64,000 bases of DNA from Lachnoclostridium sp. An169 (GCF_002160525.1 NZ_NFKT01000001.1:1-64000); one strand, 5' to 3'. Numbered from the stretch's first letter, positions 18,146 through 27,267 are shown. The notes: a model not told the origin generated them from the sequence alone. Program-made: numbers and translations.

Positions 18146-18808
18146 ATGATAGTAGATGAACGTGTTGTTACATTCATCAATTCCCTGGATACAGAGAACA
18201 TTGAAATACTTGAGGAGATCGAGCGGGAAGCCCGTGCATCTTCTGTCCCGGTGATCCGGCGGGAGATGCAGAGCTTCCTCAAAGCTCTTCTCCTGATCAA
18301 AAAACCTATGCGCGTCCTGGAAGTCGGGACTGCCGTAGGTTTCTCTGCGTTATTGATGAGTGAATATGTGCCGGAAGGGTGCAGGATTACAACGATTGAG
18401 AATTATGAGAAAAGGATTCCCATTGCCAGGGAGAATTTCCGGCGGGCGGGAAAGGAAGAGATGATCACCCTGATTGAGGGGGATGCATCCGAGGTGCTCC
18501 GGGATCTGGAAGGCCCCTATGACTTTATCTTTATGGACGCTGCCAAGGGACAGTATATCCATTATCTCCCGGACGTGCTGCGCCTGCTGGAGGATGGCGG
18601 CTGCCTTGTCTCGGACAATGTCATGCAGGACGGGGAGATCTTTGAGTCCCGCTTTGCAGTGGAGCGGCGGAGCCGGACCATCCATGCGAGGATGCGGGAG
18701 TATCTCTATGAACTGAAACACAATAAGGAGCTTACCACTTCCATCATTCCCCTTGGGGACGGAGTGGCGTTGAGCGTGAAAGGAAAATACAATGAGCAGA
18801 CATCCTGA
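18146..18808 (+). CDS. trmR: O-methyltransferase, TrmR-like (tRNA 5-hydroxyuridine methyltransferase)
   Basis: A 220-residue class I methyltransferase: LEVGTAVGFSALLMSEY (SAM loop), ITTIENYEKRIPIARENF, and FIFMDAAKGQYIHYLP. It matches B. subtilis TrmR (YrrM), which methylates ho5U34 to mo5U34. The overlap of 17 bp with the U32 peptidase gene, whose family makes ho5U, supports this over a generic small-molecule O-methyltransferase. Confidence 0.8.
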   Translation: MIVDERVVTFINSLDTENIEILEEIEREARASSVPVIRREMQSFLKALLLIKKPMRVLEVGTAVGFSALLMSEYVPEGCRITTIENYEKRIPIARENFRRAGKEEMITLIEGDASEVLRDLEGPYDFIFMDAAKGQYIHYLPDVLRLLEDGGCLVSDNVMQDGEIFESRFAVERRSRTIHARMREYLYELKHNKELTTSIIPLGDGVALSVKGKYNEQTS

Positions 18809-20048
18809 ATTACTGATCCCGGCGAGCAGCCTGGAAGTATTGAAGACCGCAGTAGTTTTCGGGGCAGATGCCGTCTATATCGGCGGGGAGGCCTACGGAC
18901 TGCGGGCAAAGGCGAAGAATTTCTCCATGGAGGATATGAAGGAGGGAATCGCATTCGCCCATGAGCATGGAGTAAAAGTATATGTGACGGCAAATATCAT
19001 CGCCCACAACGCCGATCTGGCAGGTGTGCGCGAGTATTTCCGGGAGCTTAGGGAACTGCGCCCCGACGCGCTGATTATCGCGGATCCGGGAGTGTTTGAC
19101 ATAGCAAAAGAAGTTTGCCCGGAGATTGAACGCCATATCAGTACACAGGCAAACAACACCAATTACGGGACATATAATTTCTGGTACCGTCTGGGGGCCA
19201 GCCGTGTCGTCTCCGCCAGGGAGCTCTCTCTCAGAGAGATCAAAGAGCTCCGCGCTAATATTCCGGAGGACCTGGAGATTGAGACTTTTGTCCACGGAGC
19301 CATGTGTATCTCCTATTCGGGACGCTGCCTGCTGAGCAGCTATTTTACCGGACGGGACGCCAACCGGGGGGCATGCACCCATCCCTGCCGCTGGAAATAT
19401 GCGGTGGTGGAGGAGACACGGCCCGGGGAATATATGCCGGTCTACGAGAATGAGCGGGGCACCTATATCTTCAACTCGAAGGATCTGTGTATGATTGAAC
19501 ATATTCCGGAACTGATCGATGCGGGCATTGACAGCTTTAAGATCGAGGGACGCATGAAGACCGCTCTGTACGTGGCAACAGTGGCGCGGACATACCGGAA
19601 GGCCATCGATGATTATCAGAAAGACCCGAAGCTGTACGAGCAGAATATGCCCTGGTATCTGGATCAGATATCCAACTGTACCTACCGGAAGTTTACCACG
19701 GGATTCTTCTTCGGGAAACCGGATGAGGACTCCCAGATCTATGACAGCAACACCTATGTGAAAGACTATACCTATCTGGGTATCGCCGGGGAGATCCGGG
19801 ACGGTATGTGCCGGATTGAGCAGCGCAACAAGTTCTCTGTGGGGGAGACCATCGAGATTATGAAGCCCGACGGCAGGAATGTGGAGGTGAAGGTGGAGCG
19901 CATCCTCAATGGAGAGGGAGAAGACCAGGAGAGTGCGCCCCACTCAAAGCAGGTGCTCTTCGTTCAGCTCAGTGAATGTCCGGAGAAGTACGATCTTCTG
20001 CGGAGAAGGGAAGAAGAACAGCCGGACGGCGGCAGCGCGGCGTCCTGA
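18792..20048 (+). CDS. U32 peptidase family protein, TrhP-like (tRNA U34 hydroxylation)
   Basis: 418 residues with the U32 family pattern: ELLIPASSLEVLKTAVVFGADAVY, ERHISTQANNTNYGT, the cysteine-bearing HGAMCISYSGRCLLS, and HPCRWKYAV. Characterised members (TrhP, RlhA) hydroxylate tRNA or rRNA bases rather than cleave peptides. Overlap with the TrmR-like gene argues for a joint route U34 to ho5U34 to mo5U34. B. subtilis has two paralogues; only one is in view here. Confidence 0.85.
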   Translation: MSRHPELLIPASSLEVLKTAVVFGADAVYIGGEAYGLRAKAKNFSMEDMKEGIAFAHEHGVKVYVTANIIAHNADLAGVREYFRELRELRPDALIIADPGVFDIAKEVCPEIERHISTQANNTNYGTYNFWYRLGASRVVSARELSLREIKELRANIPEDLEIETFVHGAMCISYSGRCLLSSYFTGRDANRGACTHPCRWKYAVVEETRPGEYMPVYENERGTYIFNSKDLCMIEHIPELIDAGIDSFKIEGRMKTALYVATVARTYRKAIDDYQKDPKLYEQNMPWYLDQISNCTYRKFTTGFFFGKPDEDSQIYDSNTYVKDYTYLGIAGEIRDGMCRIEQRNKFSVGETIEIMKPDGRNVEVKVERILNGEGEDQESAPHSKQVLFVQLSECPEKYDLLRRREEEQPDGGSAAS

Positions 20049-20051
20049 CCG

Positions 20052-20424
20052 CTATTCTTTTGCCTCCTCCCCGAAAAATTTCCGGAGTTTGAGGATGGCG
20101 CTTTTTTCAATCCGTGAGACGTAAGAGCGGGAAATGCCGAGCTGTCTGGCGATTTCCCGCTGCGTGTACTCCTCACCGTTATAAAGGCCGTAGCGCATTT
20201 TTAAAACGAGCTTTTCTCTTGAGGAAAGCTCGTTTTCCACTTTTTCATAGAGTTTCTGTATGTTTGCTTTCAGACTGACCCGCTCGGGAATGTCGTCTTC
20301 ATCGGCTTCGATGATGTCGTAAAGCTTGATTTCGTTTCCTTCCCGGTCGGTTCCGATCGGTTCGTAGAGGGAGATCTCCTTCCCGTTTTTCTTCCTGGCG
20401 CGCAGATGCATGAGAATCTCATTT
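20052..20424 (-). CDS. sigK: sigK 3' segment (sporulation sigma-K regions 3-4), split by the skin element
   Basis: On the minus strand the segment reads EILMHLRARKKNGKEISLYE, GTDREGNEIKL, then region 4 with TQREIARQLGISRSYVSRIE; 122 residues in all. It has no start codon of its own in SigK sequence; the frame runs upstream into the recombinase coding region. Joined to the 5' segment (36685-36952) at the shared AAATG it gives a complete 211-residue sigma factor. It converges on trhP with a gap of only 3 bp. Expression as SigK requires DNA excision. Confidence 0.93.
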
Positions 20425-20435
20425 GCTATCCTCTC
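20409..20435. other. Left attachment site of the skin element
   Basis: The plus strand reads GAGAATCT-CATTT-GCTATCCTCTC, with the core CATTT at 20420-20424. Sequence left of the core belongs to sigK; GCTATCCTCTC is the element arm, the inverted partner of the arm at the right end. Confidence 0.88.
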
Positions 20436-22215
20436 CCCAATGAGTTTTTGAACCGTCAACGGTTTCGTCTTCATAAGCTACATCGCTGAACCGTTCCAGT
20501 TCTTCCAGGTCGTCTTCTGTGCTGTCTGTTTCATCTGTTTGATAGGAAAGCGGAGGATATTCAATCTCATCGTCCTGCACGCCGAAGAGGATGATATGGG
20601 CGTTGACACCGTCCCATACAACTTTCCGGACAAGAGTGCGGATTGCCGCACGTTTCTGTTCTATGCTCATTTCATCAATGCTGGTTTTGAAGACTGACAG
20701 CAGTTGGCGCATAACGTCAAATTCGATATCGCTGAAAGTGTGCTGGGAAGTCAGTGCTTCCAGTTCATGGATCCGGGTGTCTGTTTCCTCACATTTCTGA
20801 TTCAGCTGTTCAATGCGTCGTGCCACCTGATTCCTAACCGTGCTGTCACCCAAATCGGCTAGGGAATCAACCAGACCTTCAATTTTCTTTTCCAGTTCTT
20901 CTTTCTCATGACGGATAGAAGCCAGCTGATCTTCATAGGCTGCACGGTTGCCGGTATAGAATTTCCGGCTTTGTTCCAGCTGGTCAATGAAGAAACCTTT
21001 GTCATCTTCCAGCAGCTTGATCTGCTCGATCACAGCCAGATCCAGTGTGTTCCCATTGGCATTTTTACTGTTGCACATGGAACGTTTGCTGCGCTCTTTT
21101 AATTTGCATACATAAGTGTATATCGGCTTCCCGTCAGCAGTTTTTCGCTTGCTGATCTTCGGATACATACGGCTGCCGCAGGTGCAGTATAAAAGACCGG
21201 TCAGGAGTGCTTCGTTATTCCGAGGCTTTCGGTATGCCTTACTTTTATTCCGATCCAGAGACTCCTGTACAGAAATCCAGACTTTGCCCGGAACAATGCC
21301 CTGATGCAGACCTACCGCAACAATCCATTCATCGGGCGGAAGATAGGTGACGGCTTTCCCTTTTTCCTGTTTGGTGCGGTTATATACCATCATGCCATGG
21401 ACGCTGTCGAATTCATCTTTGGCAGAATTAAGATCTGCGTTCTCTTTTACAAAAAAGTTATATGCGTTTACATCCGCGATCATGTAAACCGGATTCTGTA
21501 AGATAGACTTGATTGAAAAACGGGTAAAGAGTTTATTGTTTTTTGTTTTAAGTCCCCGCTTTATTAATTCTGCTTCTACAGAAGTCAGAGAATCGTGTTC
21601 GATATACAGGCTGTAGATCAGACGGACAATTTCTGATTCTTCCGGTATCAGTTTCAGCTTGCAGGCCTTTTTTGCTTTCCCGTCTATGGTAACTTTCTGT
21701 ACCGATTCTGAGGCATATCCTGTGGGAGTTGTTCCCCCAAGCCATCGTCCGGTTTTCGCCAGTTCATGCATATTATCTCTGATACGCTCGGCTATGGTTT
21801 CACGCTCCAGCTGGGAAAAAACAGAAGCTATATACATCATGGCCCGTCCCATGGGAGTTCCGGTATCAAACTGTTCTCGGATAGATATGAAAGCAATGTC
21901 CAGTCTTGACAATTCTTCAATAAGGTTGGAAAAGTCACTGATATTCCGGCTGATTCGGTCCAGGCGGTAGACAATGATCGCTTTGAACTTACGCTGCCTT
22001 GCAGCTTCCATCATTTTTTTAAAGTCCGGTCGGTTGAGATTACCGCCGGAAAAGCCTTCATCCTCATACACTAAAATATGATCCTGTGGAATTTCAGTAT
22101 AATGTGCCTGGATATATTCTTTGCAGAGTTCAACCTGATTGCCGATGCTTTCACCTTTGCCGGTGAATTTTGACTTTCGGGAATAGATGGCAATATAATT
22201 CTCATTTTCTTTCAT
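20419..22215 (-). CDS. Large serine recombinase (skin excisionase, SpoIVCA-like)
   Basis: 598 residues. Resolvase domain with catalytic Ser15 in IYSRKS, then YRLDRISRN and AMMYIASVFSQLERE. A recombinase domain follows, then a zinc ribbon (CTCGSRMYPK ... CNSKNANGN) and a coiled coil of about 90 residues. The ATG at 22215 has AAGGAG 7 nt upstream. The TGA stop (AGC AAA TGA) overlaps the crossover core, so excision replaces the stop with TGC. Position beside sigK and recombinase-bearing arms at both ends make it the likely excision enzyme. I could not identify a convincing sigma-E promoter upstream. Confidence 0.92.
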   Translation of the reverse strand: MKENENYIAIYSRKSKFTGKGESIGNQVELCKEYIQAHYTEIPQDHILVYEDEGFSGGNLNRPDFKKMMEAARQRKFKAIIVYRLDRISRNISDFSNLIEELSRLDIAFISIREQFDTGTPMGRAMMYIASVFSQLERETIAERIRDNMHELAKTGRWLGGTTPTGYASESVQKVTIDGKAKKACKLKLIPEESEIVRLIYSLYIEHDSLTSVEAELIKRGLKTKNNKLFTRFSIKSILQNPVYMIADVNAYNFFVKENADLNSAKDEFDSVHGMMVYNRTKQEKGKAVTYLPPDEWIVAVGLHQGIVPGKVWISVQESLDRNKSKAYRKPRNNEALLTGLLYCTCGSRMYPKISKRKTADGKPIYTYVCKLKERSKRSMCNSKNANGNTLDLAVIEQIKLLEDDKGFFIDQLEQSRKFYTGNRAAYEDQLASIRHEKEELEKKIEGLVDSLADLGDSTVRNQVARRIEQLNQKCEETDTRIHELEALTSQHTFSDIEFDVMRQLLSVFKTSIDEMSIEQKRAAIRTLVRKVVWDGVNAHIILFGVQDDEIEYPPLSYQTDETDSTEDDLEELERFSDVAYEDETVDGSKTHWGEDSK

Positions 22216-22367
22216 TATGTTTCTCCTTATTATACGATATATGACTTAAGCTATTATATCATATAGTATAAAACGGGTAAATGGTAATAGAGACATATAT
22301 GCGTATAAAAGTAAAGTATGAATAACTTTCAAATCTTGAAATTAATATCAGTCAAAAAGCTCTTTCC
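22216..22367. other. AT-rich non-coding stretch upstream of the recombinase
   Basis: The region is AT-rich and holds an imperfect inverted repeat ATATGA...TCATAT (about 22248-22266) that could overlap the recombinase promoter. TATAAT-like runs are too many to choose a -10 safely. No gene is seen. Confidence 0.4.
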
Positions 22368-22505
22368 TCAACAAATTTCATCCGTGTTCTTGGAAAAATT
22401 TTTGTACTGACGTGGTGAACATCCATACATTTTACAGAAAAGAGATGAGAATGTACTTGTATTGGAAAATGATAGAAGCTTTGCAATGTCGGCTCCGATC
22501 ATCAT
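22368..22505 (-). pseudogene. Remnant of an AraC family regulator (C-terminal HTH only)
   Basis: A 45-codon open frame on the minus strand reads ...IGADIAKLLSFSNTSTF, then SSLFCKMYGCSPRQYKNF, ending at TGA. This is the second helix-turn-helix and signature of an AraC/XylS regulator; everything N-terminal is missing and no ribosome site precedes it. Probably the scar of an earlier gene loss or insertion inside the element. Confidence 0.7.
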
Positions 22506-22666
22506 ATTTTAGATAAAATGTTTTGTATAGTTCTACAGGTTGGCTGGAGCTGAGAAAATAATTTTGAAATATTGTACAAAAATAAAAAAGAAAATTGTAA
22601 TATATGATGAAAATGAATATAGCTATGGACAAATGCACTGAGAACTGTTAAAATATATATAAATTA

Positions 22667-22745
22667 AGTTTGTTATTACGTAATGGTAAGCAAGACTGTT
22701 TATAATACTGATTGGGATAATAGTATTATGGACAGTTTTTTTATA
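22667..22745 (+). promoter_or_regulatory. RAT antiterminator/terminator switch ahead of the licT-type gene
   Basis: AGTTTGTTATTACGTAATGG followed by TAAGCAAGACT (22667-22697) resembles the ribonucleic antiterminator bound by BglG/LicT proteins. Its 3' end overlaps a terminator: ACTGT-TT-ATAATACT pairs with AGTATTAT-GG-ACAGT (22695-22736), followed by seven T's. Phosphorylation-controlled binding of the protein encoded downstream would open the operon. A second copy lies before the PTS gene. Confidence 0.85.
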
Positions 22746-22786
22746 TTAGAATTGCTTCGGATGTTTGCTAGAGGGGGCAGGAATAG

Positions 22787-23626
22787 GTGAAGATCGTCAG
22801 GGTTCTGAATACAAATGCAGTTGTATCGTTGGATTCGTACGGCCGGGAAATCATCATTACCGGTGCCGGGATTGGTTTTAAAAAGAAAAAAGGCGAAGAG
22901 CTGGACAAGTCCTGCGTGGAGAAAATTTATTGCCTGAAGAGTGCGGAAGATAATTACAGGTTGCAGCAGGTGGTGAGGGAAATCTCGGAAAAATATCTGG
23001 AGATTGCCGGCAAGGTGGTCACTGCTTCCAGAGAAGAAGGACTGAAGGTGAGAGATACCCTCTATGTCACGTTGACAGATCACATCAATTCCGCTGTGGA
23101 GAGATACCAGAGCGGAATCAGCCTCAAGAATTTGATGCGACACGAGATTCGGAAATTTTATCCCCAGGAATACAGGGTGGCCCAGGAGGCCATTGAGTGG
23201 ATTCGGAAGATGACAGATATTGATCTGGGAGAAGACGAGGCGGGATTTATTGCCATGCATATTATATCCTCAGAGTTTGAGAGCAATGAGGTTTCAGATG
23301 TGCAAAAGATGACAGAGCTGATCAATGCCATTATCAAGATTGTAAAAATGCATTTCAGGATTGAATTTGATGAGGATTCTGTGTCCTATCAGAGATTTTT
23401 GACACATTTAAAATTCTTCTCGGCCAGAGTGCTGGATGGTGAGGTTTACCAGGACAGCATGGAGGAGATATACCATGCAATGGTGGCACAAAACGGGCAT
23501 GCCTATACGGGTGTGGAAAAGGTGGCCCAGTTCATTGAAAAGCAGTACGGATACCGGCTTAGCATAGATGAAGAGCTATATCTGCTGATTCATATAAAGA
23601 GAATACTGGACGAACAGCATCGCTAG
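22787..23626 (+). CDS. licT: BglG/LicT family transcription antiterminator
   Basis: 279 residues from a GTG start after GAGGGGGCAGG. Residues 1-60 are the RNA-binding CAT domain (MKIVRVLNTNAVVSL ... ITGAGIGFKKKKGEEL). Two PTS-regulation domains follow, with conserved histidines in LTDHINSAVERY and AMHIISSEF (PRD1) and in LTHLKFFSARV and LLIHIKRIL (PRD2). It would prevent termination at the two RAT sites when beta-glucosides are present and the PTS permease is not phosphorylating it. Confidence 0.93.
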   Translation: MKIVRVLNTNAVVSLDSYGREIIITGAGIGFKKKKGEELDKSCVEKIYCLKSAEDNYRLQQVVREISEKYLEIAGKVVTASREEGLKVRDTLYVTLTDHINSAVERYQSGISLKNLMRHEIRKFYPQEYRVAQEAIEWIRKMTDIDLGEDEAGFIAMHIISSEFESNEVSDVQKMTELINAIIKIVKMHFRIEFDEDSVSYQRFLTHLKFFSARVLDGEVYQDSMEEIYHAMVAQNGHAYTGVEKVAQFIEKQYGYRLSIDEELYLLIHIKRILDEQHR

Positions 23627-23632
23627 TTCACA

Positions 23633-23721
23633 GGTTTGTTATTATTCAGTTAAGCAAGACCTGGTCCTGAAGGGCACATTTCCCGGGAAAATGCGCTCTT
23701 TGAGGCCAGGTCTTTCTTTTT
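23633..23721 (+). promoter_or_regulatory. Second RAT antiterminator/terminator switch, ahead of the PTS permease gene
   Basis: GGTTTGTTATTATTCAGTTA and AGCAAGACC (23633-23661) share the TTTGTTATTA...AAGCAAGAC pattern of the first switch. AAGACCTGG (23656-23664) pairs with CCAGGTCTT (23706-23714), followed by TCTTTTT, forming the overlapping terminator. Confidence 0.88.
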
Positions 23722-23767
23722 CCGGAGACTTCCGGGATGCATAAATTTATTTTAATGAGGTGAAGAT

Positions 23768-25663
23768 ATGGATTACGCAAGTGTTGCAAAGAAAATCCTG
23801 CAGCGTGTAGGAGGAAAAGAAAATGTAATCAGCCTTGTACACTGTATGACCAGACTGAGATTCACGCTGAAAGACGAGTCCATTGTGGACGACGAGGCAG
23901 TGAAAAAGACAAAAGGCGTTATGGGAGTAATGAAGAAGGCTGGACAGTACCAGATCATCATAGGCAATGACGTGGCCAATGTCTTTGCAGAGCTGAATAA
24001 GCTCGGTAACTTCTCAAACGAGACGCCGAAGAGCACACCCCAGAAGCAGGAAAAGAAAGGAATCATCTCCATGCTGATGGACACGATTTCCGGCATTATG
24101 GCGCCAGTTATTCCAGCGCTCATCGGAGCAGCTATGATCAAGGTGCTTTTGACGCTGCTGCCCATGATAGGCGTGCTTGATACAGAAGGGAATACCTATA
24201 ACCTGTTAAGTGTTATGGGAGACGGAGCCTTTTTCTTTATGCCTGTTTTGATTGCCATCTCTGCATCAAAGAAATTCGGGACAAATATGTACTATGCGGC
24301 CAGCATTGCGCTTATCATGCTCCATCCTAATTTTATTTCTCTGATGAGCAATGCAAATGAGGCAGGGGAGGTGGTAAAATTCCTCGGCTTTATTCCGGTT
24401 ACCTATGCTTCCTATTCCTACTCGGTTATCCCGATCATCCTGGCAGTATGGTCCCTAAAGTATGTGGAGAAGCTGGCAGATAAGATTACACCCGTGGTGA
24501 CTAAGAACTTCCTGCGTCCCATGCTGGTGGTGCTGATCGAGGCACCGATTGCCCTGATCGTGCTGGGACCTTTGGGGGCAATCCTCGGCAATGTCCTGTC
24601 AGATATCGTATACTTTATCCATGACCAGCTCGGTTTTATCGCCATCGGACTGGTGGCCGGTATTTATCCGTTTGTTGTCATGGCTGGTATGCACCATGCA
24701 TTTACCCCGATAAAGCTTGGTATGATTGCCACAACCGGGTATGAGAATTTTATCTGTATCGGTGAGCTCTGCGCCAACATGGCACAAGGTGCTGCTTCTC
24801 TTGCTGTATCCTTAAAGAGCAAAAATAAAGATTTTAAACAGGTGGCAGGCTCTTCCGCATTCTCCGCACTTGTGGCAGGTATTACAGAGCCCGCTCTCTA
24901 CGGTGTGACACTGAGACTGAAAAGACCAATGCTGGGAGCCTGCATCGGAGCCGTTGCAGGCGGACTCTTTGGTGGATTTTTCCAGATGAAATGCTTTGGT
25001 ATCGCAACACCGGCAATCGTGACGATTGTTCAGTATGTGGAGGAGGACAGAGCGGCCAGCCTTCTGATAGCAGCCCTTACCATTGTCATAACAATCATTG
25101 TGGCATTTATCGCCACTATGCTGATCGGCTTTGAAGACATTGTGGACGAGGATGATGAGGATATTCTGGCAGAAGAAGCCAAGCCTGCAGCCGCTCCCCT
25201 TCCGGAGGGAAGAGAAATCCGTATTTCGAGCCCTATCCAGGGAGAGTGCATCCCGCTGGATCAGGTGAAGGACGCTACATTTTCACAGGGAATCCTGGGA
25301 AAAGGCGCCGCTGTCATCCCGGAGAAGGGAGAAGTGGTAGCCCCCTTTGACGGAAAAATAGATATGATGTTTGAGACCGGTCATGCAGTCGGAATGACCA
25401 GCAATGATGGTGTGGAATTGCTGATACATGTAGGTATGGACACGGTAAATCTGGAAGGAAAATATTTCTATCCGAAAAAGGCTTCCGGAGATACAGTCAA
25501 GAAGGGAGAAGTTATCCTGGAGTTTGACAAGGATGAGATCCTGAAGGCGGGATATGACATCACGACTCCGGTTATCGTATCCAACACGGATGCATTTGCG
25601 GATGTCTCTGCCACCTCCTCCGGACTGGTGAAGGAACTGGATGAGATACTGATAGTACGTTAA
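23768..25663 (+). CDS. bglP: Beta-glucoside PTS transporter subunit IIBCA
   Basis: A 631-residue permease that imports and phosphorylates beta-glucosides. Domain order: EIIB (phosphocysteine Cys26 in LVHCMTRLRF), EIIC with about ten hydrophobic segments (including AGMHHAFTPIKLG and GITEPALYGV), and EIIA at the C-terminus, from about residue 480, with the phosphohistidine in LLIHVGMDTVNL. All three modules look intact. It follows the second antiterminator switch and is followed 24 bp later by the hydrolase gene. Confidence 0.95.
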   Translation: MDYASVAKKILQRVGGKENVISLVHCMTRLRFTLKDESIVDDEAVKKTKGVMGVMKKAGQYQIIIGNDVANVFAELNKLGNFSNETPKSTPQKQEKKGIISMLMDTISGIMAPVIPALIGAAMIKVLLTLLPMIGVLDTEGNTYNLLSVMGDGAFFFMPVLIAISASKKFGTNMYYAASIALIMLHPNFISLMSNANEAGEVVKFLGFIPVTYASYSYSVIPIILAVWSLKYVEKLADKITPVVTKNFLRPMLVVLIEAPIALIVLGPLGAILGNVLSDIVYFIHDQLGFIAIGLVAGIYPFVVMAGMHHAFTPIKLGMIATTGYENFICIGELCANMAQGAASLAVSLKSKNKDFKQVAGSSAFSALVAGITEPALYGVTLRLKRPMLGACIGAVAGGLFGGFFQMKCFGIATPAIVTIVQYVEEDRAASLLIAALTIVITIIVAFIATMLIGFEDIVDEDDEDILAEEAKPAAAPLPEGREIRISSPIQGECIPLDQVKDATFSQGILGKGAAVIPEKGEVVAPFDGKIDMMFETGHAVGMTSNDGVELLIHVGMDTVNLEGKYFYPKKASGDTVKKGEVILEFDKDEILKAGYDITTPVIVSNTDAFADVSATSSGLVKELDEILIVR

Positions 25664-25687
25664 TCGAAAATAAAAGGAGGAAGAGAC

Positions 25688-27148
25688 ATGGAACAGATGA
25701 GAGCAGCAGGATTTCCGGAGGGATTTCTCTGGGGAAGTGCTTCTGCCGCCTATCAGATTGAAGGCGGATGGAAGGAAGGAGGAAAAGGGATGACGAACTG
25801 GGATGCGTTTGTGCGCATCCCGGGCAAGACTTACAAAGCTACTACAGGGGATGTGGCAGTGGATCACTATCACAGATACAAAGAAGATATCGCACTGATG
25901 GCGGAGATGGGACTGAATACATACCGCTTCTCTGTCTCCTGGGCCAGGATCTTCCCTGAGGGGACCGGGGAGGTCAACGAGGAGGGAATAGCTTTTTACC
26001 AGGATATCATTGACGAGTGCCTGAAATACAACATAGAGCCCATGGTGACTATTTACCACTGGGATCTGCCCCAGGCCCTTGTCGATGAGTATCAGGGGTG
26101 GGAGAGCCCCCGCATCATCGATGATTATGTACATTATGCAAAAACGCTGTTTTCTAGGTTTGACGGCAAGGTGAAGTACTGGATCACTCTGAACGAGCAG
26201 AATATATTTACTTCGCTGGGATGGCTGACAGCCCAGCATCCGCCGGGTAAATTTGATGACCAGAAAATGTTCTACCAGGTCAATCATCATGCGTTTATGG
26301 CTCATGCAAAGGCGGTGTTGGCCTACCGGCAGATGGGAGGAAAGGGACAGATAGGGGCGAGCTTTGCCTACACCCCCTCCTATGCCCTGGACTGCAAGCC
26401 TATCAACGCTATGGCAAAAGCCAACTACGATGACCTGAAAAACTACTGGTGGATGGATGTATATGCATACGGGCGTTATCCTGTTGCGGCGATGACATAT
26501 CTGAAGAAAAAGGGGATTGCGCCGGACATAGCTGATGGAGACAAGGAGATTCTCAGACAGGCGGCATCACAAATCACGTTTATGGGCGTGAACTATTACC
26601 AGAGCTGTGTGTGCGAGTACAATCCCATGGATGGAGTCACTCCCTACGGGACTATGAACACGACCGGTGTTAAGGGCTCTGCCCAGGAGCTGGGGATGCC
26701 AGGGATTTACAAAAATCCGGCCAATCCGTATCTGATGACCACAGACTGGGACTGGAGTATCGATCCTTCGGGACTTCAGTTCTGCTGCAGAGAGATTACG
26801 AGCCGCTATGCGCTGCCCATAGTCATCTCTGAGAACGGACTGGGAGCATTTGACAAGAAGACTGAGGACGATCAGATACATGACGAGTACAGGATCTGCT
26901 ACCTGAAAGAGCATATCAAGGCGCTGGGAGAAGCTGTGGAGGAGGGCTGCCAGGTACTGGCCTACTGTACCTGGTCCTTCACTGACCTTTTGAGCTGGCT
27001 GAATGGATATCAGAAGCGATATGGTTTCGTTTATGTGGACCGGGAAGAAGAGGAGGGTGGCACACTGAACCGCTTCAAAAAGGACAGCTTTTACTGGTAC
27101 AAAAAAGTTATTGAAACAAATGGGAAAGAAATCTTTGAAGAGGAGTAA
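25688..27148 (+). CDS. GH1 family 6-phospho-beta-glucosidase
   Basis: 486 residues of glycoside hydrolase family 1: FPEGFLWGSASAAYQIEGGW at the N-terminus, the acid/base Glu in ITLNEQN and the nucleophile Glu in VISENGLG. The NGYQKRYGFVYVD segment holds the Lys/Tyr pair that marks phosphoglucosidases. With the IIBCA permease upstream it would hydrolyse imported 6-phospho-beta-glucosides. AAAGGAGG precedes the start. Confidence 0.93.
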   Translation: MEQMRAAGFPEGFLWGSASAAYQIEGGWKEGGKGMTNWDAFVRIPGKTYKATTGDVAVDHYHRYKEDIALMAEMGLNTYRFSVSWARIFPEGTGEVNEEGIAFYQDIIDECLKYNIEPMVTIYHWDLPQALVDEYQGWESPRIIDDYVHYAKTLFSRFDGKVKYWITLNEQNIFTSLGWLTAQHPPGKFDDQKMFYQVNHHAFMAHAKAVLAYRQMGGKGQIGASFAYTPSYALDCKPINAMAKANYDDLKNYWWMDVYAYGRYPVAAMTYLKKKGIAPDIADGDKEILRQAASQITFMGVNYYQSCVCEYNPMDGVTPYGTMNTTGVKGSAQELGMPGIYKNPANPYLMTTDWDWSIDPSGLQFCCREITSRYALPIVISENGLGAFDKKTEDDQIHDEYRICYLKEHIKALGEAVEEGCQVLAYCTWSFTDLLSWLNGYQKRYGFVYVDREEEEGGTLNRFKKDSFYWYKKVIETNGKEIFEEE

Positions 27149-27236
27149 AATACAGAAGATTTATTCTTGACAGGACCGCTAGACAGGTGTGAGACCTCGA
27201 TAAAAGTCTATTATTATAAATTAATCATGTAATAGA

Positions 27237-27267
27237 GTAACAGGCGGTATTTAGTTCCACCTGTTAC
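27237..27267. terminator. Hairpin between the convergent bgl and mobL genes
   Basis: GTAACAGGCGG (27237-27247) pairs with CCACCTGTTAC (27257-27267) with one mismatch. It overlaps the mobL stop codon and lies between convergent genes. No long T-run, so terminator strength is uncertain. Confidence 0.5.

Noticed and set aside
22216-22330. Sigma-E promoter for the recombinase
   Set aside because: CATATA and ATA-like boxes are present, but no pair has correct spacing and a good -10.
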